This document shows positions 42,141 through 51,437 of a DNA stretch of 64,000 nt, one piece after another (within the stretch, counting starts at the first letter, position 1; each line of letters starts with the position of its first letter). Source of the stretch: a bacterium (GTDB lineage Bacteria > Sumerlaeota > Sumerlaeia > SLMS01 > JAHLLQ01); assembly GCA_020444065.1 (NCBI GenBank), contig JAHLLQ010000007.1, positions 124,001 through 188,000 on the forward strand. The letters are read 5' to 3'. Under the pieces are notes generated by a model. It saw only the letters and a program-made list of their open reading frames with translations. It had not been told where the DNA came from and made no database searches. The position numbers and the translations under genes were made by a program.

Positions 42141-43772
42141 ATGAATGACTGGTACAAGGATGCGGTTTTTTACGAGGTCTTCGTGCGTTCGTTCATGGAC
42201 GGCAACGAGGATGGGATCGGCGATTTCATCGGGCTGAGGGAGCGGCTCGACTACATCAAAGAACTCGGCGTGACTTGTATCTGGCTGCTGCCGATGTATC
42301 CGTCCCCGCTGCGGGACGATGGATACGATATCGCGGATTACTACGCGATCCACAACGACTACGGAACGATGGAGGACTTCGAGTTATTCCTGCAGGCGGC
42401 GCACGCGCGAGGCATTCGCGTGATCGCGGACCTGGTTGTGAATCACACCAGCAGCGAGCATCCTTGGTTCAAGGCCGGCGCGGCAGACCCGGATTCGCCG
42501 TATCGCGACTATTACGTTTGGAGCGAGCGGCCCGACAAGTATCTGGATGCGCGGATTATTTTCTGTGACACGGAGACGTCGAACTGGACGTATCATCCGG
42601 AGGCAGACGCGTATTACTGGCATCGGTTCTTCGGTCACCAGCCGGATCTGAATTTCGACAACCCGGCAGTTCAGCAGGAGATGCTGAACATCTGCGATTT
42701 CTGGCTGAAGAAGGGGCTGGATGGGTTCCGCGTAGATGCCGTGCCGTATTTGTTCGAGCGCGAGGGGACGAATTGCGAAAACTTGCCGGAGACGCACGAG
42801 TTTCTGCGAAAGCTGCGCGCGTTCTGCGACCAGCATCATCCGCACGCGTTGCTTCTGGCCGAGGCGAATCAGTGGCCACAGGATGTGGCGGAGTACCTCG
42901 GCGACGGCGACGAATTCCACATGGCGTTCAACTTCCCGATCATGCCTCGGATCTTCATGGCGCTGCGCCAGGAGAATCGTCGGCCGATTGAGAACATCAT
43001 CAACTTGCTACCGAAGATTCCCGATTCCTGCCAGTGGGCAATGTTCCTGCGCAATCACGACGAATTGACGCTCGAGATGGTAACGGACGAAGAGCGCGAC
43101 TATATGTATAACGCGTACGCGAAGGAAGCACGGATGCGAATCAATGTTGGTATTCGGCGTCGGCTGTTTCCGCTGATGGAGAAGAATCGGCGTGCGATCG
43201 AGTTGATGCACAGCCTGTTGCTGACACTGCCGGGGAGTCCGATTCTGTACTACGGCGATGAGATCGGAATGGGCGACAACATTTACATCGGCGATCGCTC
43301 GGGCGTTCGCACGCCGATGCAGTGGACCGGCGATCGGAATGCGGGATTCTCAAAGGCCGATCCAAGTCGGCTTGCGCTACCGCTGATTCTCGATCCGGGG
43401 TACAGCTATCAGGGTGTGAATGTGGAAGAATCTGAGCGCAGTCCGTCGTCGTTCCTGAACTGGCTGCGGATGGTGCTGGATATTCGCAAGCACAACCCCG
43501 TGTTCGGCCGGGGAGACATCGAGTTCCTTCACCCGGACAACGAGCATGTGGTCGCGTATCTGCGTCGCTACAAAGAGGATGTGCTGCTGGTCGTCAACAA
43601 TCTGTCGCGGTTCTCGCAATTCGTGGAGATCGACCTGCGGCAGTTCGCGGGTTACGTTCCCGTGGATCTGTTCGGGATGATTCGATTCCCGGCGATCGGC
43701 GAGTTGTCCTATCTGGTGACGCTGGGACCGCACGGGTTCTATTGGTTCCGCCTGATCCCGCCGATCGATTAA
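42141..43772 (+). CDS. treS: Trehalose synthase (maltose alpha-D-glucosyltransferase)
   Basis: The 543-residue GH13 enzyme probably interconverts maltose and trehalose. GH13 features include the opening [68 protein letters not shown] with the nucleophile Asp, [11 protein letters not shown] with the acid/base Glu, and [11 protein letters not shown] with the third carboxylate. The length equals classical TreS (about 540-600), and no fused maltokinase is present. Other trehalose genes (otsB, otsA) lie about 4.3 kb downstream. A terminator follows. Confidence 0.93.
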   Translation: MNDWYKDAVFYEVFVRSFMDGNEDGIGDFIGLRERLDYIKELGVTCIWLLPMYPSPLRDDGYDIADYYAIHNDYGTMEDFELFLQAAHARGIRVIADLVVNHTSSEHPWFKAGAADPDSPYRDYYVWSERPDKYLDARIIFCDTETSNWTYHPEADAYYWHRFFGHQPDLNFDNPAVQQEMLNICDFWLKKGLDGFRVDAVPYLFEREGTNCENLPETHEFLRKLRAFCDQHHPHALLLAEANQWPQDVAEYLGDGDEFHMAFNFPIMPRIFMALRQENRRPIENIINLLPKIPDSCQWAMFLRNHDELTLEMVTDEERDYMYNAYAKEARMRINVGIRRRLFPLMEKNRRAIELMHSLLLTLPGSPILYYGDEIGMGDNIYIGDRSGVRTPMQWTGDRNAGFSKADPSRLALPLILDPGYSYQGVNVEESERSPSSFLNWLRMVLDIRKHNPVFGRGDIEFLHPDNEHVVAYLRRYKEDVLLVVNNLSRFSQFVEIDLRQFAGYVPVDLFGMIRFPAIGELSYLVTLGPHGFYWFRLIPPID

Positions 43773-43778
43773 GTGCAA

Positions 43779-43819
43779 GCGAGCCGCCGGTGCGTTCTGC
43801 ACTGCGACGGCTCGCCGTT
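43779..43819. terminator. Terminator downstream of treS
   Basis: GCGAGCCG (43779-43786) and CGGCTCGC (43808-43815) form an 8-bp stem, followed by CGTTTT on the plus strand. It lies between treS and a convergent minus-strand gene whose stop is at 43825. Confidence 0.7.
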
Positions 43820-43824
43820 TTCCC

Positions 43825-44448
43825 TTACAGTGGCGCGACAATCACGTCGGCGGCATCGACGACGCCATCGGCATTGTAGTCCGCTGCGAATCGATACGGC
43901 GTGTTCGCCATCACCATCATCGAGACTTCGGTCTTTGTGGGGAACTCGGACATGTCGGTGGAGATGACGGCGCTTGCCTGGGAAAGCGGCAACCATCCGA
44001 TGTTGGCACCCCAGGCGTAGCCTTCGAGTTCGCCGGTGACGAGGTTGACGCGTGGCCGATTGGCCGGGGAGGCCGAGTAGAAGGCCAGCCAGCCGGCGTT
44101 GGCTGACCAGGCAAAACCATTCAGGTAGGCGACGTGCGGCGAAGACGAGGGATCCACAGAAACGTTCACGCCGAAATCATCCGCGGCCGCGTTCGAGTAG
44201 GAGTGCCCATTCGTCGGTGACCCGTCGCCCAGGTTGATCCAACCGATGTTAGCGGAGTAGATGTAGCCGCTGGCGTAATGGGATGTAATGACGGCGCCAT
44301 CGGTGCCATCTCCGGCTCGCCAATCGATCCAACCAACGTTCGCTCCCCAACTGTAGCGATCGGTTGTGTCGATTGTCGAATTGGCCGATGCAATCGCGAC
44401 GGCGATCAGGATGGCTGTGGCCACAATAAGAGGCTTCGTTGCTTTCAT
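43825..44448 (-). CDS. Secreted SANIGW-repeat protein with dockerin-like tail
   Basis: The 207-residue exported protein has a signal peptide (about 1-23). Four short repeats follow, with the core (W/S)(G/S)AN(V/I/A)GW(I/L): YSWGANVGWIDW, YIYSANIGWINLG, FAWSANAGWLAFY and YAWGANIGWLPLS, spaced about 30-45 residues. The C-terminus carries a single dockerin-like loop (ADYNADGVVDAADVIVAPL). Repeats of this kind occur in many bacterial surface proteins of unknown role. RBS GGAGCG precedes ATG 44448. It is the last of four secreted-protein genes on this strand. Confidence 0.8.
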   Translation of the reverse strand: MKATKPLIVATAILIAVAIASANSTIDTTDRYSWGANVGWIDWRAGDGTDGAVITSHYASGYIYSANIGWINLGDGSPTNGHSYSNAAADDFGVNVSVDPSSSPHVAYLNGFAWSANAGWLAFYSASPANRPRVNLVTGELEGYAWGANIGWLPLSQASAVISTDMSEFPTKTEVSMMVMANTPYRFAADYNADGVVDAADVIVAPL

Positions 44449-44461
44449 CAAGCGCTCCTTC

Positions 44462-45538
44462 TCAGTCGACCAAATTGGCAGTCGGGCTGGTGGCGGTTGC
44501 AACGGATTGCTCCGGGCCCACCAGGTTTCCCGTCTTGCCGGAGATATTGGTCGTCGTATTGTCTGTCAGGATATTGCTGAAGACTTGTTCTTCCTGGTTA
44601 CTGAAGAGGGCAATTCCCGTGTCATTGCCCGTGAGAAGATTCTGGGTGACGACGTTGTTCCCGCATCGTACTTGAATACCGGCGTCTGTATTCCCCGTGC
44701 AGTTGTTGTCGCGCACGATCGCCGTGCCACAGAGGTTGATGCCGTTTCCCCCGTTGTTTCGAGAGAGGCAGCCTTCGATGAGCGTATGACCACCAGCGGC
44801 CTGATAGATTCCATCGCTTCCATTCTGCTGGATGATGCAGTCGCGGACGATGGTGTGCGTGTCGATACGGATTCCAGTGAACAGTGCATGGTTCGCCATG
44901 CTGTCTTCGATGATCGAGGAGCCGAGGGACTTGATGCACGTCCCGGAAGTGTCGTTTCCAAACACCCGGCAGTCGCGGATGTAACTGAAGTACCCTACAC
45001 TCAGGGAGATTGTACCGTTCGAATCCAGGATCACGTTCTCGACTCGGGACCGTGAGCCCAAGTTGATCCCGCCGCCGGGCCACTCCGACACTTCACCATT
45101 GAAGACGGTAAGCGTTGAAGCCCCGGCGCCACTGATACCGAACAAGCTCGTGGGCGTGCCGACCATTCTGTAGCCGCGCAGATCGATGATGACGTTGTTA
45201 ACAGAGATCGAAATTCCATTCTTGGATTCCTCACCGGCCAGGTCCTGCCCCAGGTAGTAGTATCCGGGTGATGCGATGATGAAGGTCGAGTCTTCATCGC
45301 CGGGCGTGTTCTGGCTGTTCAATTCCGTTCCGGGTCGCGCGGTCGCCTCGATGAGCGTTTCCAGATCGTCGACCGATGATTGCACTTTACCGATGGAAGA
45401 GTCGATCTCGTCGAGCGACTTCATCGTTGGCGCAGGAGTCCCTGGCGGTGTCAGGGATCCTTGCGCGGAAACCAGTATCGGAAGGGACAGTGCCAGACCT
45501 ACAAGCGCTACGATTAAGTGAGAGCGAAGCTTCTTCAA
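44462..45538 (-). CDS. Secreted right-handed beta-helix protein, paralog 3
   Basis: This 358-residue exported protein has a signal of about 25 residues, then the family opening SLTPPGTPAPTMKSLDEID. A parallel beta-helix follows (Pectate-lyase/NosD-like; ISISVNNVIIDLRGYRM, then rungs such as SIIEDSMANHALFTGI and HTLIEGCLSRNNGGNGI). The C-terminus ends in SPTANLVD. The start is a TTG at 45538, placed by an AGGAGG box 6 nt upstream. No catalytic residues typical of lyases are obvious. The 3' neighbour is 13 nt away. Confidence 0.82.
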   Translation of the reverse strand: MKKLRSHLIVALVGLALSLPILVSAQGSLTPPGTPAPTMKSLDEIDSSIGKVQSSVDDLETLIEATARPGTELNSQNTPGDEDSTFIIASPGYYYLGQDLAGEESKNGISISVNNVIIDLRGYRMVGTPTSLFGISGAGASTLTVFNGEVSEWPGGGINLGSRSRVENVILDSNGTISLSVGYFSYIRDCRVFGNDTSGTCIKSLGSSIIEDSMANHALFTGIRIDTHTIVRDCIIQQNGSDGIYQAAGGHTLIEGCLSRNNGGNGINLCGTAIVRDNNCTGNTDAGIQVRCGNNVVTQNLLTGNDTGIALFSNQEEQVFSNILTDNTTTNISGKTGNLVGPEQSVATATSPTANLVD

Positions 45539-45674
45539 AGAGAACCTCCTTTGCCAGGCAGGCAAGGTGCAGAATTTGGCTAAATACCAGAGTTGTTGCC
45601 ATTCTGCAAAGTGTTGCTCGACTTGATGCGATCGTCAATGGATTCATTGGCGATCGGGTTGCAATCGCTCCTTG

Positions 45675-46706
45675 TCAGTCGACAAGATTGGCGGTGGGAC
45701 TGGTGGCGGTTGCGACGGATTGCTCCGGGCCGACCGAGTTTCCGGTTTCGCCGGAGATGTCTGTTGTATTCCCGACGAGCGTGTTGCTGTAGACTTGCTC
45801 GTTGCTGTTCGCGAAGAGCTTGATTCCCACGGCATTGCCTCGGACGAAGTTCGCCCTGACCAGGTTATAGCCGCAGCGTACATAGATTCCATTCAAGTCA
45901 TTTCCAGCCGAGAGATTATTCTGGAGTAGATTGTTGTAACACAAGTCGAACCCATCTTGTTGGTTATTCTGGGCGACACACCCCTCGACGATTGAGTACC
46001 CGCTGCTGTTTTGTGTGAATCCATCCATTCCATTGTTGTCTGAAACGCAGTCTCGAACAATGCAGTGTCCCAGAAATCCGATGCCCGTATAGACACAGTG
46101 CGATGCGAAGCACTCTTTGATGAGCGATCGGTCCTGGCAGTCGATCCCCATACTCGTTGTGTCATTTCCAAAAACCCGGCACCTCCGCACGGACAAGTTG
46201 TCCTTTCCATAGATGGCGGTAGAACCATTGGAATTGAGAATCAGATCTTCGATGACCGATCGATAGTCGGCCCTTACTCCTCCGCCGGGCCAATCGTCGA
46301 TGATCCCATTTCGAATGACGATCTCGTAGCGCGCCATTCCGTTAATGGCCCTTTGGCTCGTCGCATTGCCGGTCATCCTGTGTCCGCGGAGGTCGATCTG
46401 GACTCCATCGACATCAATGCGAATACCGTCCTTTGAGGGTTCGCCAACAACATCCTCGTCCAAGAAGTAACAGCCGGGATCAACAATCACGAATGTGGCC
46501 GTTCCATCGCCAGGCGTTGTTTGCGCGTTGATTGCGGTGCCAATCGGGCGGTTGGCTTCGACGGCGGTGTAGATCTCGTCCAGCGACTTCATGTTCGGGG
46601 CTGGTGTTCCGGGTGGCGTCAACGCGCCTTGCGCGATGAGCAAGACGGGAATGAGCAGGAAGATTGCAACTCCCGCCAGTTTCGTAGAGTGATTGGGATT
46701 GTTCAC
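45675..46706 (-). CDS. Secreted right-handed beta-helix protein, paralog 2
   Basis: The 343-residue exported paralog has the same architecture: signal peptide, ALTPPGTPAPNMKSLDEIYT opening, IRIDVDGVQIDLRGHRMTG, tandem beta-helix rungs and a near-identical C-terminus (GPEQSVATATSPTANLVD). It starts with GTG at 46706 with AGGAGG spaced like the paralog at 45538. The leader is similar in both genes (AGGAGGTTCT), suggesting shared control. Function unknown. Confidence 0.85.
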   Translation of the reverse strand: MNNPNHSTKLAGVAIFLLIPVLLIAQGALTPPGTPAPNMKSLDEIYTAVEANRPIGTAINAQTTPGDGTATFVIVDPGCYFLDEDVVGEPSKDGIRIDVDGVQIDLRGHRMTGNATSQRAINGMARYEIVIRNGIIDDWPGGGVRADYRSVIEDLILNSNGSTAIYGKDNLSVRRCRVFGNDTTSMGIDCQDRSLIKECFASHCVYTGIGFLGHCIVRDCVSDNNGMDGFTQNSSGYSIVEGCVAQNNQQDGFDLCYNNLLQNNLSAGNDLNGIYVRCGYNLVRANFVRGNAVGIKLFANSNEQVYSNTLVGNTTDISGETGNSVGPEQSVATATSPTANLVD

Positions 46707-46738
46707 AAGAACCTCCTCAGGTTCCCCCTCTGGGGTTA

Positions 46739-47761
46739 TTACGGAATTACGAAATTCGCGGTGGGACTGGTTGCGGTTGTGGGAAGTTGGGCTGGGCCGA
46801 AGTAGTTGCCGGTTGTTCCGGAGAAGGCGGTTGTGTTTCCCACGAGCGTATTGCCGTAGACAACCTCGCTTCCGTTCGTGGATGCGGTGATACCTGTATC
46901 ATTGTTACGGATCAGGTTCTCTGTGACCATGTTCTTGCCACACCTCAGGTAGATTCCAGTCGTGTTTTTGTATGCAACGCAGTTACGAACGATATTTCCC
47001 GCGCAGAGGGAAAAGCCATCCGGGTTGTTGAGATTGGAGACGCAGTTTTCAAGAATGCTGCCACCTCCGCTCCCCTGGGCGAAACCGACGCCTCCGTTGT
47101 TGATTGCGGTACAGTTCCGGATGACGCAGCCCCCTCCGAAGGCGAATCCGGCGCCATCGCCTGATGCCGCCGTACAGTTCTCCAAGTATGCCAAGTCCCC
47201 GGCGTAATAGGCGGTGGAAGCACTGCTGACGACGCGACAGTTTCTCATAATAGCGGATCCGGACGTACTAATGCCCGCGCCCCCGCAGTCGTACACCAGG
47301 AGTCCATCGATTCTGGTATGGATGTATCCGACGACGCCGCCCTCAGGCCAAGTGCGGACTGTCCCATTGGAAACGCGGAAGTTGCTGCTGCTTGCCGCGT
47401 TGATAGCGATCTTGCTATTTGGGACTCCCGTCAGCGTGAAGCCATGCAGGTCGATCGTGACATCGTCTGCAGTGACCGAAATACCATCCTTGTTTTCTTC
47501 GCCTGTCAGGTTCTCGGTCAGGTAGTAAGAGCCCGGTTCGGTGATCAGGAACGTGGCGACGGCGCCGCCAGGAACGGTTTCCTGATTGATGGGAATACCG
47601 ATCGGGCCGCTGGCTTCGGCGGCCGTGTAGATTTCATCCAAGGATTTCATGATGGGGGCCGGCGTGCCGGGCGGGGTCAACGGACCCTGGGCGCTACAGA
47701 TCGAAGTTAAAGCGAGTGCCAGTGCCGTACAGAATACGGCAAGGCGCAGGGAACTCCTCAT
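46739..47761 (-). CDS. Secreted right-handed beta-helix protein, paralog 1
   Basis: The 340-residue exported protein is the most diverged of the three: GPLTPPGTPAPIMKSLDEIY opening, ISVTADDVTIDLHGFTLTG, Cys-containing rungs (IRNCTAINNGG, LENCVSNLNN, VRNCVAYKN) and the ending SPTANFVIP. RBS GGAGGTGAG precedes ATG 47761. As the first of four co-directional genes (47761 down to 43825) it may head an operon. Function unknown. Confidence 0.85.
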   Translation of the reverse strand: MRSSLRLAVFCTALALALTSICSAQGPLTPPGTPAPIMKSLDEIYTAAEASGPIGIPINQETVPGGAVATFLITEPGSYYLTENLTGEENKDGISVTADDVTIDLHGFTLTGVPNSKIAINAASSSNFRVSNGTVRTWPEGGVVGYIHTRIDGLLVYDCGGAGISTSGSAIMRNCRVVSSASTAYYAGDLAYLENCTAASGDGAGFAFGGGCVIRNCTAINNGGVGFAQGSGGGSILENCVSNLNNPDGFSLCAGNIVRNCVAYKNTTGIYLRCGKNMVTENLIRNNDTGITASTNGSEVVYGNTLVGNTTAFSGTTGNYFGPAQLPTTATSPTANFVIP

Positions 47762-47945
47762 AACTCACCTCCGAGAGAGAAGACGAATTCGCCAGTCGCA
47801 GAGTTTCGTGCTGCGGGGAATGGGTCTAGTTTCGATTTGAAGGAATGATGGTTCGCCGATGATCTGTCGTCAACGGGGATGAGCGGCGGGGGGCTCGCAC
47901 CGATCTTGCTCCCTCTGAACAGGAAATCAGCCCGGCGCCTGTAAA

Positions 47946-47962
47946 CGCGGCTTCTCGCCGCG
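47946..47962. repeat. Short palindrome (CGCGGC arms)
   Basis: CGCGGC, TTCTC, GCCGCG lies in the gap between divergent genes (47762-48033). It is similar in kind to the other intergenic hairpins but not identical. Confidence 0.5.
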
Positions 47963-48033
47963 GGCCTGCGTGTCTCTTTGACACGGGTGGTGTGCCGGGA
48001 GATTGTTCCAGCAAGAGACGAGGGAGTTTATCT

Positions 48034-48819
48034 GTGAAGATTCTGAAGCCCGGCGGCGACCCCGCAGGGTTCTTCGAACGGCTGCGAGCGGCGCCGAGGC
48101 GGGTCCTGCTGCTGGATTACGACGGGACATTGGCGCCGTTTCGAGAGAAGCGCGACGAGGCGGTGCCATACCCGGGAGTGCGGGAGGCAGTGCGGGAGAT
48201 TCTGGAGTCAGGTTCGACGCGGCTGGCGGTGATCAGTGGGCGTTATACGAGAGACCTGTTGCCGTTGCTGGATATTGACCCGCATCCGGAAATCTGGGGG
48301 TCTCACGGGTGGGAACACCTGTGGACGGACGGGCGGTGCGAAGTGCCCGAGATGGGCCAGGATGCGCTGCGCGGGATCGAAAGGGCCAGGGCCTGGGCGG
48401 ATGAACGGGGTTTGAACGAGCAGACGGAGGAGAAGCCGGGTTGCTTCGCATTGCATTGGCGCGCCCTGCGGGAGGATAAGGCGATCGAGTTGGAACGTGA
48501 GGCGCGGGCGGCCTGGGCGCCGTTCGCCGAGGGCACGCCGCTGGAGCTTCATGGTTTCGACGGCGGGTTGGAATTGCGCGTGGGCGGGCGCGACAAGGGG
48601 GACGCAGTCCGTGCGATCCTGGCGGACGAGCAGTCCGATGCAGCGATCGCTTATCTGGGCGACGATCTGACGGATGAGGATGCGTTCCGCGAGCTGGAAG
48701 GTCGCGGGTTGCGTGTGCTGGTGCGTGGCGAGTTCCGCGAGACGCGCGCGGACCTGTGGCTGACGCCGCCGGAGGAGCTGATTGATTTCTTGAATACATG
48801 GAAAAGGATCTGCGCATGA
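48034..48819 (+). CDS. otsB: Trehalose-6-phosphate phosphatase
   Basis: This 261-residue HAD hydrolase removes phosphate from trehalose-6-phosphate. The nucleophile motif LLLDYDGTLAPF (Asp28, Asp30) is followed by AVISGRYTRDLL, the substrate region GSHGWEHLW, GGLELRVGGRDKGDAV and the acidic GDDLTDEDAF (about 208-217). The start is GTG 48034 with GAGGGAG. Its stop overlaps the mscS start (ATGA), and otsA follows, forming an otsB-mscS-otsA operon. Confidence 0.9.
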   Translation: MKILKPGGDPAGFFERLRAAPRRVLLLDYDGTLAPFREKRDEAVPYPGVREAVREILESGSTRLAVISGRYTRDLLPLLDIDPHPEIWGSHGWEHLWTDGRCEVPEMGQDALRGIERARAWADERGLNEQTEEKPGCFALHWRALREDKAIELEREARAAWAPFAEGTPLELHGFDGGLELRVGGRDKGDAVRAILADEQSDAAIAYLGDDLTDEDAFRELEGRGLRVLVRGEFRETRADLWLTPPEELIDFLNTWKRICA

Positions 48820-49985
48820 ATCTGAAAAAATGGATGCAGGACCTTCTGGGAGAATTGGGAGGCGATAAGATCGCGGGAGTTCTGATCAGCGAGTGGGTCC
48901 TGTTCGGTACCGCGACGATCGTTCTTCTTCTCGTGTTCCTGTTGGTTCGCAAGATCCTCAAGGTGCGACTGGCGAAGGTTGCTGGTGAAACCGAATACAC
49001 TTGGGACGATTTCTTTGAGAAAGTCGTGGATAGCACGTACGCAATTACGTTGCTCGCCGTTGCAATGTATATCGGGACGTTTCTGATCACGATGCCGCTG
49101 GAGACGCGGAAGATTCTCCTGCAGGTCATTGTTGTCATTGTTTTGATCCAGGTGGGGTTCTGGGCAAACGCGAGCGTGGAGCAATGGTTGCGCAAAGGGT
49201 TGAAGAAGTTCCATAAGACCGACATTGCGGTCGAAACAACAGCATCCGTGATCAAGTTCTTCGCGATCATCTCGATCTGGGCGATCGTGGTGGCGCTGGT
49301 GCTCTCGAACATGGGCATCAAGATCGGTGCAGTGATCGCAGGGCTCGGCGTCGGCGGTATCGCTGTTGCCTTTGCCTTGCAGAAGATTCTTGGCGATGTG
49401 TTCAGTTCCGTTGCGATCCTGATGGATAAGCCTTTCGAGGTTGGCGACTTCATTATTGTGGGCGATCTGATGGGATCCGTAGAGCGCATCGGAATTAAGA
49501 CAACGCGCATCCGCAGCCTGGGAGGCGAGCAGTTGATTTTCGCCAACACCGATTTGATTGACAGCCGCATTCGGAATTACAAACGGATGCGCGAACGGCG
49601 CGTGGTGTTTGCTTTTGGGCTGATCTATCAAACGAACGCGGATCAGTTGGAACGTGCTAAGCAGATTGTGGAAGACGTGATCAAGAACGAGGAGAAGACG
49701 CGGCACGATCGCGTGCACTTCAAGGCTTACGGGGCCTCTTCGTTGGATTTCGAAGTCGTCTACTATGTTCTGAGTCCGGACTACAATTTGTACATGGATA
49801 TTCAGGAGAAGATTAACCTGAACATCTATCGGCGATTCGCGGAAGAAGGACTCTCGTTCGCTTACCCGACGCAAACGTTGTATGTTCGCGGAGACAGCCC
49901 CATTCGTGTTCAAAGCGAACGCATTGCGGAACGCGAAGTCGAACTCACGACGGAGCAGCAAGAAGAAGAAAACTCGGAAGCCTGA
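48816..49985 (+). CDS. MscS-family mechanosensitive channel
   Basis: The 389-residue membrane protein has three to four transmembrane segments (VLFGTATIVLLLVFLLVR, AITLLAVAMYIGTFLIT, ILLQVIVVIVLIQVGFWA, FAIISIWAIVVALVLS). A Gly/Ala-rich pore helix follows (IAGLGVGGIAVAFALQ), then the beta-domain KPFEVGDFIIVGDLMGSVERIGIKTTRIR. The C-terminal domain ends in an acidic tail. MscS channels open on hypo-osmotic shock to release solutes. Its position between otsB and otsA links it with trehalose. ATG 48816 overlaps the otsB stop. Confidence 0.93.
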   Translation: MNLKKWMQDLLGELGGDKIAGVLISEWVLFGTATIVLLLVFLLVRKILKVRLAKVAGETEYTWDDFFEKVVDSTYAITLLAVAMYIGTFLITMPLETRKILLQVIVVIVLIQVGFWANASVEQWLRKGLKKFHKTDIAVETTASVIKFFAIISIWAIVVALVLSNMGIKIGAVIAGLGVGGIAVAFALQKILGDVFSSVAILMDKPFEVGDFIIVGDLMGSVERIGIKTTRIRSLGGEQLIFANTDLIDSRIRNYKRMRERRVVFAFGLIYQTNADQLERAKQIVEDVIKNEEKTRHDRVHFKAYGASSLDFEVVYYVLSPDYNLYMDIQEKINLNIYRRFAEEGLSFAYPTQTLYVRGDSPIRVQSERIAEREVELTTEQQEEENSEA

Positions 49986-50000
49986 TTGGAGGAAATGTAA

Positions 50001-51437
50001 ATGACGACATTGAAGAAACGTCTGGTTGTTGTGTCCAATCGACTGCCGGTCATTCTGAATAAAGACGAACATGGCAATTGGGAAGTGAAACCCGGCGCGG
50101 GCGGCTTGGTGACGGCGCTGAATCCGATCCTGTCGGAGAACGGCGGCGTGTGGACCGGCTGGATTGGTGCAGAGCCGGATGAGCAAGTCGACGAAGTGCT
50201 CGAGCAGCATTCCAACTCGATGGCATACAAATTGAAGTCCGTCCCGCTGACGAAAGAGGAAGAGGACAAATACTATCGCGGGTTTTCGAATGCGGTTCTG
50301 TGGCCTCTGTTTCACGATCTTCTTGGATACTGTCGGTTCGATCGAGAGACGTGGGATTCCTATCAGGAGATTAACGAGCGATTTGCCCGCGTGACGTGCG
50401 AGTCGGCGGAACCTGCGGACGTGGTCTGGGTTCATGATTATCAGCTTTGCCTGGCCGGGCATTACATGCGGAAGCACGGTTGGAAGGGGCCGATTGCGTT
50501 CTTCCTTCATATTCCGTTTCCATCTCCGGACCTCTTTCGACGGCTGCCGTGGCGGCGGCAGATGATCAAGGCCTTGTTGGAATACGATCTTCTCGGTTTC
50601 CAGACGCTGCGAGATCGAAAGAATTTCGTAGCGTGCGTTCGCGAAATGGTTCATGGCGCCAACGCGACAATTCAACGACGCGTCACGACGATTCAGTTGG
50701 AGGACGGGCGAGAAGTTCGCGTCGGAAACTGGCCGATCAGTATCGACTTCGATGAATTTGTCGAAACGGCGAAGTCAGAGGAAGCAAATCAGGAGGCGTG
50801 GTACTTTCACGAGCATTTCCCGCGCATGAAGTTGATCATGGGCCTGGATCGCCTGGACTATACAAAGGGCATTCCAGAGCGGTTCCGTGCGTTTGAGCGT
50901 TTCCTGGAGAAGTACCCCGACATGCAGGGGAAAGTTTCTCTGTATCAGCATTTGATTCCGAGCCGGACACACGTTCCGGATTACCAGGATTTGAAGAATC
51001 TGCTCGATCGATTGGTGGGCCGGATCAATGGGCGGTTTGCGCGATCCGGGTGGGCGCCGATCTATTATGTTTACGGGACGCTGAGTCGCCCGCAGTTGGT
51101 GGGGCGCTACAAGTCGTGCGAGGTGGCGCTGATTACGCCGCTGCGCGATGGGATGAACCTGGTTGCAAAGGAGTTCTGTGCATCGCATTTCGACAATGAC
51201 GGCGTTCTGATCTTGAGCGAATTCGCCGGCGCGGCGGACCAGTTGAAGAAAGGCGCCATGTTGGTGAATCCGTACGACGAGGAAGAAACGGCGGACGCGA
51301 TTTACAAAGCGCTGCACATGGATGATGAACATCGGAGCAAGCGGATGGAGCGGCTGCGGAGTGTGATTCGTCGCAGCGATGTTCATTGGTGGGTACGCCA
51401 GATTTTCGATACGATCGATCGTGAACTTGTTGAGTGA
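50001..51437 (+). CDS. otsA: Trehalose-6-phosphate synthase
   Basis: The 478-residue GT20 glycosyltransferase joins UDP-glucose and glucose-6-phosphate. Motifs include VSNRLPVILNKD with a GAGGLVTAL loop, VWVHDYQLCLAGHYMR, FFLHIPFPSPDLFR, LDRLDYTKGIPERFRAFE, and TPLRDGMNLVAKEFCA near the C-terminus. The length is normal for OtsA. The start is ATG with a GGAGG-like site upstream. The stop overlaps the DUF72 gene's GTG by four bases. Confidence 0.95.
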   Translation: MTTLKKRLVVVSNRLPVILNKDEHGNWEVKPGAGGLVTALNPILSENGGVWTGWIGAEPDEQVDEVLEQHSNSMAYKLKSVPLTKEEEDKYYRGFSNAVLWPLFHDLLGYCRFDRETWDSYQEINERFARVTCESAEPADVVWVHDYQLCLAGHYMRKHGWKGPIAFFLHIPFPSPDLFRRLPWRRQMIKALLEYDLLGFQTLRDRKNFVACVREMVHGANATIQRRVTTIQLEDGREVRVGNWPISIDFDEFVETAKSEEANQEAWYFHEHFPRMKLIMGLDRLDYTKGIPERFRAFERFLEKYPDMQGKVSLYQHLIPSRTHVPDYQDLKNLLDRLVGRINGRFARSGWAPIYYVYGTLSRPQLVGRYKSCEVALITPLRDGMNLVAKEFCASHFDNDGVLILSEFAGAADQLKKGAMLVNPYDEEETADAIYKALHMDDEHRSKRMERLRSVIRRSDVHWWVRQIFDTIDRELVE

